NCBI GenBank assembly: GCA_027622275.1
Contig: JAQBZB010000071.1
Location: forward strand, 1-34,390
DNA from: Planctomycetota bacterium
Lineage (GTDB): Bacteria; Planctomycetota; Planctomycetia; Pirellulales; Pirellulaceae
DNA: 34,390 bases
Direction: 5' to 3'
Below the pieces are notes generated by a model. The model was not told the DNA's origin. It saw only the letters and a list, made by a program, of their open reading frames with translations, and made no database searches. Position numbers and translations under genes: made by a program. This document shows positions 27,901-34,390 of the stretch, piece by piece; the stretch's first letter is position 1; each line of letters opens with the position of its first letter.

Positions 27901-28212
27901 CGAAGCGGTTGTAATTACGCCGTGGGAGGAAAGAACCTGCTGTTTCTACGTTCGAACTGTGCGACTTATGTCGACATCGAGAGCCGACACGAGTACGCGA
28001 TCCGGAACCTGCGATCAGGCTGCAGCAACAGCCTTGTCGCTGCTGATGGGCTGCTCAACGCACCGTGTTTTTCAGTTGGCTGCGTGTGCAATTATCCGCT
28101 CCAGACATCGTTCGCCATGTTCCACCTGCCACAGTCAGCGGCCTGGCATGGAGACAATCCATTGAAACAACAGATCCCCCTCGATCAAGATACACCGACG
28201 GCCAACGAGTAG
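24952..28212 (+). CDS. Exported PQQ-type beta-propeller protein with inserted methyltransferase-like domain (paralogue)
   Basis: The 1,086-residue product is a paralogue of the preceding gene with the same order. It has a signal peptide ending VARS-ADWPMWR, propeller blades (about 25-480), and a Rossmann/methyltransferase-like insert (about 495-640; YAIVVGLKDGR, IAIDDDSR, RPYGGTLCLSL). The propeller then resumes, ending in LRSGCSNSL and GCVCNYPLQTS. Unlike its neighbour it stops shortly after the cysteine motif and has no malectin-like domain. The ATG at 24952 has GGAGG eight bases upstream; a GTG at 24901 in the same frame is less likely. No c-type haem motif is present. A structural or carbohydrate- or quinone-linked role outside the cytoplasm is possible; none can be proved. 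Confidence 0.85.
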   Translation: MIQLRICYTLLGIVTLASTSVARSADWPMWRNDVVRSGVSAGELPDRLRLQWTRTLPAPLPAWPNEARLHFDSSYEPVVLGSRMFVGSMVDGSLTAIDSSSGEELWRFYTNGPVRLAPVAFDGRVCFGSDDGWLYCVDAVSGELMWKVSGAPEERASHRHLGNARLVSFWPVRGGPVVADGVVYFGAGIWPTMGVFVRAVDVSSGRVIWTNDNSHAIENVRVDHNYMQESGISPQGHMLVRGDMLIVPNGRSMPARFDRKTGKLHYFVQGYRNGDSRVTVSGDIALVGLTGVVSLKDGREIASRWAAAGKDAPAGWSGPKVDLFEGPLFPYKYLPGCDYRSVVDHGIVYGVDDGAVYAYDLNRAQTTLQDQEFNGAAIKPARWDSPVLWKLETSFSGKKLATSSLLKAGNRLYAHSGPHLFAVQLDSDVKQPGSVAWTMELPAEPTSMLAANDRLFVVLADGSIQCFGDQPGESRQHPLTRKEVVAQPDEWTNLTKSVLDATALRDGYAIVVGLKDGRLVEELLRQSQFNVIAIDDDSRIIDQLRRKLGEDERFGNRFQAIVDEPAVAALPPYLANLMVSEASEKLRLESETQLSRLYESLRPYGGTLCLSLDVTHREAVLRKVSPDRFAGVKTRTIDELLTISRTGPLPGSSVWSHETGDAARSFYSRDELVQAPLAVLWYGDGRDHGFYKRKDYGHGVKPQVAGGRLFALQIATNTLKSVDAYTGRLLWSRKVGGSARYASLPDAVYVADERKCLVLDPATGEATHSFDLNVNQPDDVPVSATDIRVGDDIILIAVRFDNENAISKGRWNSKLLVALDRASGQQLWSRLAELRYNTAAVAVSSGRVFCIDSHSPEAIGSMRRRGEAVERLPSTILTLDARSGRELWKTVRHDAPANLTTLHFMSLRTQDDWLAYSVEQDLLLAGKASQTFAMNAKTGEKVWQKPMPGQQPLILGSETFINQSGHTYEVRTGNLLSGAALFHRSGCNYAVGGKNLLFLRSNCATYVDIESRHEYAIRNLRSGCSNSLVAADGLLNAPCFSVGCVCNYPLQTSFAMFHLPQSAAWHGDNPLKQQIPLDQDTPTANE

Positions 28213-28258
28213 CTCGCTCACGTCTTGGCCATCTCAATTCGATTCCAGTTTCCACGGC

Positions 28259-28397
28259 TACCGGGAGGGTGAGGCTCCCGCCGAATTACCGGGAGGGTGA
28301 GGCTCCTGCCGAACTACCGGGAGGGTGAGGCTCCTGCCGAACTACCGGGAGGGTGAGGCTCCTGCCGAACCGGCTCAGCAGGAGCTTCGCCCTCCCA
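28259..28397. repeat. Four tandem 28-bp repeats followed by an inverted copy
   Basis: Units at 28259-28286, 28287-28314, 28315-28342 and 28343-28370 are nearly identical; the last three match exactly and the first differs at two positions. The segment about 28372-28396 is an inverted partial copy, so the array can fold as a hairpin. It lies between convergent genes. Units abut without spacers, so it is not a CRISPR array. Confidence 0.85.
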
Positions 28398-28419
28398 AAC
28401 AACTTCGGTTGGTAAGTTG

Positions 28420-30414
28420 TCATCTGGGACTAGCACCAGAGGCCGGCACTTCTTGAAGCTTGTCGCGGAATGTTTCGTAATAATGAATCGCCGTTCCCGC
28501 ATAGCGATGGTAGCGGCTGAAGTACTGTTCCGCGGCGCGAACTTGGATTTGAAAATCATCCGCGGAGTCGTCAGCAAAGGTAATCTTCGACAACATCGTA
28601 CTGTCGAGCAGGAACCCGTCGTAGCGGTTCGCTGTCGCATTGTCGATGATCGGTTTAGAACGCAGGTTCGACCACTCGGCATCTTTCTCGATGGCGACTG
28701 CGATCTGATGGACGGCGGCAACCGCCGCGTCCGCCGCGTCGCGGGCCCCGAAGTGCTTCGCGATTTCAACCATCGTCTTCTTTGCAAGTTCTTCAACGTC
28801 CGATGTCAATGGCTGCGGGATTTCGATCCCCAGCGAAACGCGTTGTCCATCGTCCAAGGTGCGCAGCCGCAGGCCGTTCAGTCGGCTGATGCGGGCGATG
28901 TGCTCGCCTTCCGAATTGAGAATAGCGTGGAACCGCTCGGTAGAAACGCCCGTTGCGAACCACACCGGCGTCGGCTGATATCGAAATGTCTCGACACCCA
29001 TGTAGACGATCGCGCGACCATGATGATCCGCGTATTCCAGCAGGTCACGGCCGTGCGCGATCATGCCGTCCGCGCCGTCGGCACCGTCCCGATAGTTCAT
29101 CACGCCAATGTTGTCGAGCATGTCGAGGCAGTGGAAACTGGCCGCTTGACGCTTTCCCGCGAATTCGACTTCCGCAACGATCTGGCCCGTCGCTTCATCG
29201 CGTTCCTGCCACCAGAATGGAATGTCGATCCCAAACTGCATCTCGGAGTGTTCACGAATCCGCCGCTGACACTCGGCGTTCAGCGCTAGAAAGTCGCGCA
29301 GAATCTCTTCGCGTTGTGACGGATCGTGCCAACCAATCAGCAGGTACGGCTCGTTATCAAAATGAACTCCATCAAAACGCGAAGCCGCCGGCTGCACACG
29401 ATTAAACGCGATGACGGCATCGACGACCGCCAGCGGGATGTCATGGTTCTCGCGCAACGCGAAGTCGGGATATCCGTCCAATCCATGAACGCGAATTCCA
29501 CGCCCGTGCGCCTCGCCCAATATTAATCGGAATTCGTCTTGGTAACGAAGCGTACACGTTGTCGATCGAGGCTCTGCGTCTTGTCGATTGACGTCGTACA
29601 GCAGCTGCATCCAGAGTTCGTCGATCCGTTGCGACTGACAAAGATCGAACAGCTCGCCGCGGGCTTTCGCATCCCGCAGCAGCGTCTCCGTCGACCACAC
29701 CCACAGTTTTCTGCGCATCGAATCCGCGGCTGGCACCGGCGCTGCGACGGCCGGACGCGGGGGAGATGGTACGTCGGTGAGTTCCGTCTTGAGTGTGATG
29801 TCGTCGATGTACACGACCTGCTTGCCCGGCCGAACGAACTCGAACGTAATGCCGCCCAGCTGTCGCCAGTCCAAGTTATTCTGTCCACGAAGCGGAATGA
29901 CGAGTTCCTGCCATTTCGTCGTGATGCCATCGGGCAGCAGATGCGAAGCTTGAGCGAGGGTGACGGAGTCTTGCTTGACGATCCAACGCTTATCGGCCAG
30001 CTTGATCAAAAAATCTTCACCTCCTTCCGCGCCGCGAACCCAGCAGGAAAGATACGCGAACCGGCTGGCGTCGAAGAATCGCTTCTCGACTTCGCGCATG
30101 TTGAAGAAGTGAATCCAATAGCCGCAAAAGCCGCGGTCGGATCGGTTGGCCGCGATCCGCACGCTCCGCCCGCCGGAACCGCGAAAGACATCGGCCACGC
30201 GCATCGCCGAGACGGCGGACGGCTCGGATGCGAACGTACTCCGATAACCGCCAAGTTCGTTTTGGACTCCGTCGTCAAAGTCGTCGACCAGAATCCACGG
30301 CGATTCCGCGCATACGTGACTTGCCAGTAGCATCACACAGACGGCCACAACCATCCGCTTCCGCGAATGCGTGCCGGGCACGCGGCTATTCAGCACCTTC
30401 AACTCGCTTGGCAT
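28420..30414 (-). CDS. Exported CBM-like plus TIM-barrel-like protein
   Basis: A protein of up to 664 residues. A signal peptide (KRMVVAVCVMLLASHVCA-ES) is followed by a beta-sandwich domain (about 40-208) resembling carbohydrate-binding or CIA30-like modules (TKWQELVIPL, VYIDDITL). A Pro/Ala linker (211-232) leads to a region from about 234 that reads as a TIM barrel, with FDGVHFDNEPYLL (D353, E355) where glycosidase-like barrels carry acidic catalytic residues. Glycoside hydrolase activity is inferred only. Three starts are possible: ATG 30414 (29-base overlap with the upstream gene), GTG 30381 (just after its stop) and ATG 30354 (directly before the hydrophobic core). None has a strong ribosome binding site. 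It is likely co-transcribed with the upstream gene. Confidence 0.7.
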   Translation of the reverse strand: MPSELKVLNSRVPGTHSRKRMVVAVCVMLLASHVCAESPWILVDDFDDGVQNELGGYRSTFASEPSAVSAMRVADVFRGSGGRSVRIAANRSDRGFCGYWIHFFNMREVEKRFFDASRFAYLSCWVRGAEGGEDFLIKLADKRWIVKQDSVTLAQASHLLPDGITTKWQELVIPLRGQNNLDWRQLGGITFEFVRPGKQVVYIDDITLKTELTDVPSPPRPAVAAPVPAADSMRRKLWVWSTETLLRDAKARGELFDLCQSQRIDELWMQLLYDVNRQDAEPRSTTCTLRYQDEFRLILGEAHGRGIRVHGLDGYPDFALRENHDIPLAVVDAVIAFNRVQPAASRFDGVHFDNEPYLLIGWHDPSQREEILRDFLALNAECQRRIREHSEMQFGIDIPFWWQERDEATGQIVAEVEFAGKRQAASFHCLDMLDNIGVMNYRDGADGADGMIAHGRDLLEYADHHGRAIVYMGVETFRYQPTPVWFATGVSTERFHAILNSEGEHIARISRLNGLRLRTLDDGQRVSLGIEIPQPLTSDVEELAKKTMVEIAKHFGARDAADAAVAAVHQIAVAIEKDAEWSNLRSKPIIDNATANRYDGFLLDSTMLSKITFADDSADDFQIQVRAAEQYFSRYHRYAGTAIHYYETFRDKLQEVPASGASPR

Positions 30415-31225
30415 CGGGACGCTCGAGTTGGACGATGACTTCCTTCGAGCGTGGAATGCCGTTCGGCAAATCGGCGAGCGAGTTGCCGGTCTTCAACACG
30501 GCGGCTTCCTGACCGGACCGCGGAGTCACGACGACCATTCGAAACTTCGTGCCATCCGGTGTGTTGTCGTTGCCGAAATGGACGGTGGACTTAAAGTAAC
30601 CACCTTTTCCCATCACGACTGGATCTTGCACCCACCACAATCCACCGCTGTCGTCGACGCGAACGAGCACAATCGGCCGCAGAGCTTCGGGAACACGGCC
30701 GATCATTTCAGTGATGCGTTTGACTTTATCATCGGGTTGCGGTTTCAAGACTGCCGCCGTGATGGCGACAGGGCCGCGGTCTTGCTTGACGTCGTCACGG
30801 AGAACAACGGGCACCGCTTCGGATTGCCAGAGTGCTTCCGGCAATTCGGCAAGCGATTCGCGATCGCGCAGGTACTCGACATCCGCTTGCGATTGCAAGA
30901 CGATCACCGCGAGCGAGAAGCGATCACCACGCCGCGAAGTTTCGCTTCCAAACCGGACTTCTGATTTGAAGTAGCCGCGGTCGCTGAGCGTTGGTGCAGG
31001 TTGAATCCACCACGTCCCATCGCCTTCCTCAGGTCTTACGAGAATGACCGGTTGGCCGGGAACGTCAAGTTTTCCGATGACTTCGTGCGAGCGCCCGACT
31101 TCGGCATCGCGTTTCGGCGACACGATCTTGGCTCCACGCCGTTTGGGGCCGGCCTGTGCTTGGTGGTCGATGGTAACTGCCCCCAACAGCACAAAGATCA
31201 GCAGTAACGCGTTGGTCCTCCGCAT
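30386..31225 (-). CDS. Exported protein with two copies of a beta domain
   Basis: A 279-residue protein with a clear signal peptide (MRRTNALLLIFVLLGAV...QAQA-GPK) and two homologous halves, about residues 30-150 and 155-275. Paired landmarks are WWIQPAP / WWVQDPV, RGYFKSEVRFG / GGYFKSTVHFG, RFSLAVIVLQS / KFRMVVVTPRS and SLAELPEALWQSEAVPV / SLADLPNGIPRSKEVIV. I do not recognise the domain; it reads as an all-beta fold. The ATG at 31225 has GGGAG seven bases upstream, better than an in-frame start at 31258. The gene lies directly upstream of the CBM/barrel gene and probably forms an operon with it, so an extracellular binding role is plausible. Confidence 0.75.
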   Translation of the reverse strand: MRRTNALLLIFVLLGAVTIDHQAQAGPKRRGAKIVSPKRDAEVGRSHEVIGKLDVPGQPVILVRPEEGDGTWWIQPAPTLSDRGYFKSEVRFGSETSRRGDRFSLAVIVLQSQADVEYLRDRESLAELPEALWQSEAVPVVLRDDVKQDRGPVAITAAVLKPQPDDKVKRITEMIGRVPEALRPIVLVRVDDSGGLWWVQDPVVMGKGGYFKSTVHFGNDNTPDGTKFRMVVVTPRSGQEAAVLKTGNSLADLPNGIPRSKEVIVQLERPDAKRVEGAE

Positions 31226-31560
31226 GTCGTTCTCCCATTGTGTAAGAGCTGATGACAAAGTTGATCACCTGCCCTGCCACCGACCATAGCAAGTCCATGC
31301 GCCGATTGAGAAGGTTCGAAATGGGAAATCTGACGAAATGCTTGCTATCGAGTGAGGGTGATGCGGTTCGTGCTTGATGCGTCGTGAGCGCAAGCTGTAA
31401 CGGATGGCGAAGGCGTAAGAGTCGGGCACTGGGGCGTTCAGAATTTGGTGATCCGTGACGAAATCGGGCCTCTTGAGTGATGCTGAATTTGTTCCTTGGT
31501 CCCCCACGGGCTCGACCCGTTGGAACCCAAGATTAGCCGGTTAGTAGCATGCCGCTCGCC
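31226..31560. other. Intergenic region between the CPBP protease and the duplicated-domain gene
   Basis: This 335-bp stretch holds a hairpin of the CCAACGGG family at 31503-31523 with its conserved flank, and a weak 8-bp inverted repeat (31286-31293 with 31341-31348). No open reading frame in it looks like a gene, and no full promoter was found. Confidence 0.45.
31503..31551 (-). repeat. Hairpin repeat, CPBP-downstream copy
   Basis: Arms 31503-31510 and 31516-31523 (consensus CCAACGGG/CCCGTTGG, 5-nt loop) are followed by a conserved flank containing GGAAC, AAGATT and GGTTAG up to about 31551. Read in the opposite orientation, the same hairpin and flank occur at 33061-33107. Confidence 0.65.
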
Positions 31561-32733
31561 TTACGGTCTCAAAACGGCCCCCGATTCGACCGCGAGTGCT
31601 GCGAGCAACGCCACGTAGCTGAGAACGACGAGTGCCGCGAGCCAGAACTTCATGGGTGATGTCGCGGCGCGACAGTCGACGCCGGCCGGTGGCTGCTCGG
31701 CGGTCACGTAACCCGGTGACCAAGCCGTTTCCTCGCCGCTTTGTAAATCGTAATTGGCAAGCAGCCAGCGCGTGCGTGTTTGGTAGAGCAACCCGAGCAG
31801 CGCCGCAGCAGCAGCAATCGCGGTGATCAGCACGCTCGGCGGCGTGTGGACCTGAGAACCGTCAGGCAACGGCGAGAGTCCCGGCAGCGGGCACCACTCG
31901 TAGTTTCGCATCACCCAAAACGCAAAGGTGTTGTTCAACATGTGAACCAGCATCGGGGCCAACAGCGAGCGCGTCGTTAGATAAATGAAGTGCATTCCCA
32001 GACCGAGAACGAACGCGCCAACGGATTGAACCGGGTCGATATGCATGATCCCAAACAACAGCGACGCCAGCAGCACACCTCTCACGGCTCCGTGGTGAGC
32101 GACGAGCCCCCTGCCGAGAAAACCACGACAAAAGATCTCTTCGCCGATCGCCGGAAACAGGCAAGCCGCGACAAAGACAACCGGCCACGGGCTGGCGGCA
32201 AACTGGCCGAGCAGTTCGGCATTGAAACTCGGTAGCACTTCTGACGCGCAGTTCGTGATCTCACTCGCGATGATCGCGAGCGGTAACACAGCGAGCAGTG
32301 ACGCGAGCCATTGCTTCCCAGCCATGCCACGTAACGCTAGTCGCTTGCCAAACTGCCGGCGATAGAAAATGATCGCGACCACGATCGCCGCGATTGCCGA
32401 GGAGAATGTCAGAATCGGAATCATGGCCGGCTCGCTATCGGCCAGTGTCCGCGCCATTTGTTCCGCGGAGGTCTGACCTTGAACGACGGCAATCACAATC
32501 ACGACGGCGGCAATCGCGACGCTGACAGCGATCTGAACGGCCCATAACCCAAACATCCAGAGCACGGCCCAGCCGAAATGCGGATGCGGACGTGCCGGCA
32601 CCTGCGTTGTATCTTCCGCGCCGTCAGCAATCTCAGCCTCGAAGATAGATGCTTCGGGAGCCTCGTAAGCGGCGTAAACATCGGCGCGCGAGTCGTCGTC
32701 GTCGGGCAGTTCGTTCGGTGAATGTGAGGTCAT
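31561..32733 (-). CDS. CPBP family intramembrane metalloprotease
   Basis: A 390-residue multi-spanning membrane protein of the CPBP (CAAX protease / bacteriocin-processing, Abi) family. The three motifs are intact: E-E-x3-R in IGEEIFCRGFLGRGL (E198, E199, R203), FGIMHID (H231) and H-x3-N in HMLNNTF (H264, N268). About eight hydrophobic segments are visible, two of them before the catalytic core (about 57-85 and 103-123) and two after it. The first 50 residues are acidic and soluble. The tail between the last two helices holds a Tyr/Gly-rich loop. Substrate is unknown; members cleave prenylated or other membrane-anchored peptides. Flanking hairpin repeats surround the gene. Confidence 0.92.
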   Translation of the reverse strand: MTSHSPNELPDDDDSRADVYAAYEAPEASIFEAEIADGAEDTTQVPARPHPHFGWAVLWMFGLWAVQIAVSVAIAAVVIVIAVVQGQTSAEQMARTLADSEPAMIPILTFSSAIAAIVVAIIFYRRQFGKRLALRGMAGKQWLASLLAVLPLAIIASEITNCASEVLPSFNAELLGQFAASPWPVVFVAACLFPAIGEEIFCRGFLGRGLVAHHGAVRGVLLASLLFGIMHIDPVQSVGAFVLGLGMHFIYLTTRSLLAPMLVHMLNNTFAFWVMRNYEWCPLPGLSPLPDGSQVHTPPSVLITAIAAAAALLGLLYQTRTRWLLANYDLQSGEETAWSPGYVTAEQPPAGVDCRAATSPMKFWLAALVVLSYVALLAALAVESGAVLRP

Positions 32734-32862
32734 TGGAAACTGGTTTCACGTGAATTGGCAGGCTCGGGCAGGTCAGTCCATTAGGTCTTTCTGGATCGGT
32801 TCGTCAATGGCTTGTCCCAATATCGTTCCGCACACGGCAATTCGCCATTTCGGCGGCCGTCC

Positions 32863-32906
32863 CCAACGAGCTTGTCTCGTTGGAACGAAAGATTTGTGAG
32901 TTAGAC
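32863..32906 (-). repeat. Hairpin repeat, CPBP-upstream copy
   Basis: Arms 32863-32870 and 32876-32883 pair perfectly with a CTTGT loop. The flank (GGAAC, AAGATT, GTTAG) matches the copy at 31503-31551 in the same orientation. Confidence 0.65.
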
Positions 32907-32930
32907 CCGCACCAGTTCTACGTCGAGACC

Positions 32931-32951
32931 CCAACGGGCTTGTCCCGTTCG
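32931..32951. repeat. Hairpin repeat with divergent flank
   Basis: Arms near 32931-32938 and 32944-32951 with a CTTGT loop match the same family, with one interrupted base in the right arm. The downstream flank differs from the other copies. Confidence 0.5.
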
Positions 32952-33014
32952 GTGAATGAGATTTGGAGCTGACATCGCCACGCCGGACAACGTTGTGCCG
33001 CAAAGTCTCATTCA

Positions 33015-33035
33015 CCCACGAAGCGAGTTCGTGGG
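33015..33035. repeat. Perfect 8-bp hairpin
   Basis: Arms 33015-33022 and 33028-33035 are perfectly complementary with a 5-nt GCGAG loop. It has the same architecture as the neighbouring family (8-bp arms, 5-nt loop) but a different arm sequence. Confidence 0.5.
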
Positions 33036-33060
33036 GGTCTTAGCTCTCCAAAGTCGTCTT

Positions 33061-33107
33061 TCTAACCAGCTAATCTTAAGTTCCAACGGGGCAAGCCCGT
33101 TGGGGAC
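33061..33107 (+). repeat. Hairpin repeat, inverted copy upstream of CPBP
   Basis: Arms 33083-33090 and 33096-33103 pair perfectly with a GCAAG loop. The left flank (CTAACC, CTAATCTT, GTTCC) is the reverse complement of the flank at 31503-31551, so this copy is inverted relative to it. Confidence 0.65.
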
Positions 33108-33157
33108 TGCGAAACGAATCTATCATCACTTCAACGTCCCGACTTTGCCACGCCAAA

Positions 33158-34333
33158 TCACGTTGTCAACGGCTCAGCCGTCACAGCGCTTCGCAGCATT
33201 TCGACGGCGTGGGACACCTGTCCGTCATCCACCGCACGGAGAGCCGCAGCAATGGCTTGCATTTGTCGCGGCGTAAAAGGAACCGCGTCACCCGGCACCA
33301 TTTCGCGGGGCACAAGTCGTGTTACGATCTGCTGCATTAGTTCAGGAACTCCGCTGCCGGTCAACGCACTTGTTGCGAGAAAGTCCGTCTCGGTGCCGGA
33401 TGCATCGCGCAGGTCACACTTATTGACGACCAGCAGAGCTTTCGGGTACCGCGCCCGGAGTTGCTCTTGCCGCGCGTCCCAGTCGCAAGTTGCATCGAAG
33501 ACCAGAACCGTCAAATCGGCTTCGGCAAGAAACCTCGTCGCTCGCGAGACCCCTTCCAATTCGATCGCGTCTTCGCTTTCACGGAGCCCGGCGGTGTCGG
33601 TAAGTTCCATCGGCCAGCCATCAAAGGCCGTCGGCGCGGAAAGCAAGTCGCGTGTTGTGCCGGGCTCGCCGAATACAATCGACCGTTCGTAGCCGAGCAG
33701 ACAATTCGTCAAGCTGCTCTTGCCAACATTCGGCGGCCCGGCGAAGACGACTCGCCAGGGCTTCGTCAGGTGCAGACCGATGTGACCTCGTTCCAACAGC
33801 ATCGCGAGTCGTTGGGCGGCCACGACCGAGTCGCCACTGGTCAGTTCATCGATCGTGAGTTCGATCGCCTGCCGCAGCGCTCCGCGATACTGAGCAAGCA
33901 GGATCGCCGCCGTACGTGCGGTACGAGCTTCGGCCAGCGCGAGCCACGCTTCCGCCTCGATGGAGTCACGGCTGTGACGAGTCGCCCAGGCTTCCGGTGA
34001 TTGTTCGACCGCACCGCCCGTTGCCAGTGCGTTCATAATCGCCCGAGCGGCCGCGAGACCTCCGTGGCAATTCACTTCGAGCGACGTCTCACCCGTCCGA
34101 CAGACGATGATCTCTTCACCCTTCCCGTCCGCTTGCTCCCAGCGTCCGAAGTTGATTCGACCCAGCGGGAACGAGGTCAGCGGCTTTCCGGCGGCCGGGA
34201 CGAAGTGCCGCGCGACGTACTCCGTGGCATCAGCTCCTTCGACAGCGATCACCGCCACCGCGCCGCGCCCTGGTGGGGTCAAACGCGTTGCAACGCAGGT
34301 GGCACCTGGTTTCTTATGGCTACTTCGCGTCAT
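33158..34333 (-). CDS. MnmE-like GTPase lacking the C-terminal C-x-G-K motif
   Basis: The 391-residue product resembles the tRNA-modification GTPase MnmE (TrmE), which with MnmG modifies uridine 34 of certain tRNAs. The N-terminal folate-binding-like domain shows TPPGRGAVAVIAVEG (19-33) and EVNCHGG (86-92). The G domain has GPPNVGKSS (199-207), GEPGTTRD (222-229), DTAGLRE (246-252), NKCD (304-307) and TSALTG (321-326). Canonical MnmE is about 450-460 residues and ends in an F-C-I-G-K-type motif with the catalytic Cys. This protein ends SAVTAEPLTT with no such motif and is about 60 residues short. The helical domain around the G domain is also reduced. It may be a divergent paralogue. The ATG at 34333 has no strong ribosome binding site. 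Confidence 0.8.
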   Translation of the reverse strand: MTRSSHKKPGATCVATRLTPPGRGAVAVIAVEGADATEYVARHFVPAAGKPLTSFPLGRINFGRWEQADGKGEEIIVCRTGETSLEVNCHGGLAAARAIMNALATGGAVEQSPEAWATRHSRDSIEAEAWLALAEARTARTAAILLAQYRGALRQAIELTIDELTSGDSVVAAQRLAMLLERGHIGLHLTKPWRVVFAGPPNVGKSSLTNCLLGYERSIVFGEPGTTRDLLSAPTAFDGWPMELTDTAGLRESEDAIELEGVSRATRFLAEADLTVLVFDATCDWDARQEQLRARYPKALLVVNKCDLRDASGTETDFLATSALTGSGVPELMQQIVTRLVPREMVPGDAVPFTPRQMQAIAAALRAVDDGQVSHAVEMLRSAVTAEPLTT

Positions 34334-34390
34334 TCAGACTTGCTTTCGTTGGCGACCGAGTTGCAACTAATGAAACTGTGAACAAACTAA

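Larger units (their letters stand above)
32734..33157. other. Repeat-rich gap upstream of the CPBP protease
   Basis: This 424-bp region contains at least four hairpins: 32863-32883, 32931-32951, 33015-33035 and 33083-33103, plus a longer inverted repeat (32953-32961 with 33006-33014). No gene is evident, and nothing in it resembles a tRNA or riboswitch. Confidence 0.55.

Noticed and set aside
21161-28212. PQQ-dependent alcohol dehydrogenase assignment for the propeller proteins
   Set aside because: The blade motifs are PQQ-like, but the active-site Asp/Glu/disulfide arrangement and haem domain of the dehydrogenases are not evident, so only the fold is claimed.
28259-28397. CRISPR array
   Set aside because: The 28-bp units abut directly with no spacers, and there are no cas genes in the window.

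Overview
The window is a GC-rich chromosomal segment with no rRNA, tRNA, transposase, phage gene or CRISPR array that I can see. The gene repertoire points to a planctomycete, probably of the Pirellula/Rhodopirellula group: very large secreted PQQ-type beta-propeller proteins, a vWA/ExbB/ExbD/TPR envelope cluster, a DTW protein with a long C-terminal extension, and many intergenic hairpin repeats. This placement is inference from gene content; no marker gene fixes it.

Left part (1-14,030), mainly housekeeping. A DTW-domain tRNA-modification protein (-) diverges from ribBA (+). ribBA converges on carB (-) across a perfect 21-bp stem that probably ends both transcripts. Upstream of carB on the minus strand is a small operon of two overlapping DUF488 proteins and a dual-OB protein, divergent from recQ (+). 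A nested palindrome separates recQ from a minus-strand run transcribed in the order def (TTG start), fmt (start overlapping the def stop), a class I aminotransferase and a thioredoxin-like [2Fe-2S] ferredoxin.

Middle part (14,160-20,910), the most interesting block. A good promoter (TTGACG-N17-TAGAAT) precedes a plus-strand operon of six genes: a vWA protein, a TPR protein, ExbB/TolQ, ExbD/TolR, a second ExbD/TolR, and a large TPR protein. The vWA protein begins with a TonB/TolA-like transmembrane segment carrying the S-x3-H signature. This suggests a proton-motive-force-driven machine in which a vWA domain replaces the usual TonB C-terminus, with two exported TPR proteins as periplasmic partners. 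Three of the junctions carry long hairpin repeats, and both TPR genes lack an ATG or GTG start after the repeat.

Right part (20,910-34,390). Two tandem paralogous exported beta-propeller proteins (about 1,204 and 1,086 residues) each carry a Rossmann/methyltransferase-like domain between two propeller halves; the first also ends in a malectin-like domain. On the minus strand follow an exported CBM-plus-barrel protein, an exported protein made of two copies of one domain, a CPBP membrane protease flanked by copies of one hairpin repeat, and an MnmE-like GTPase that lacks the C-terminal C-x-G-K motif. Long antisense ORFs opposite carB and the propeller genes are composition artefacts and are not annotated.
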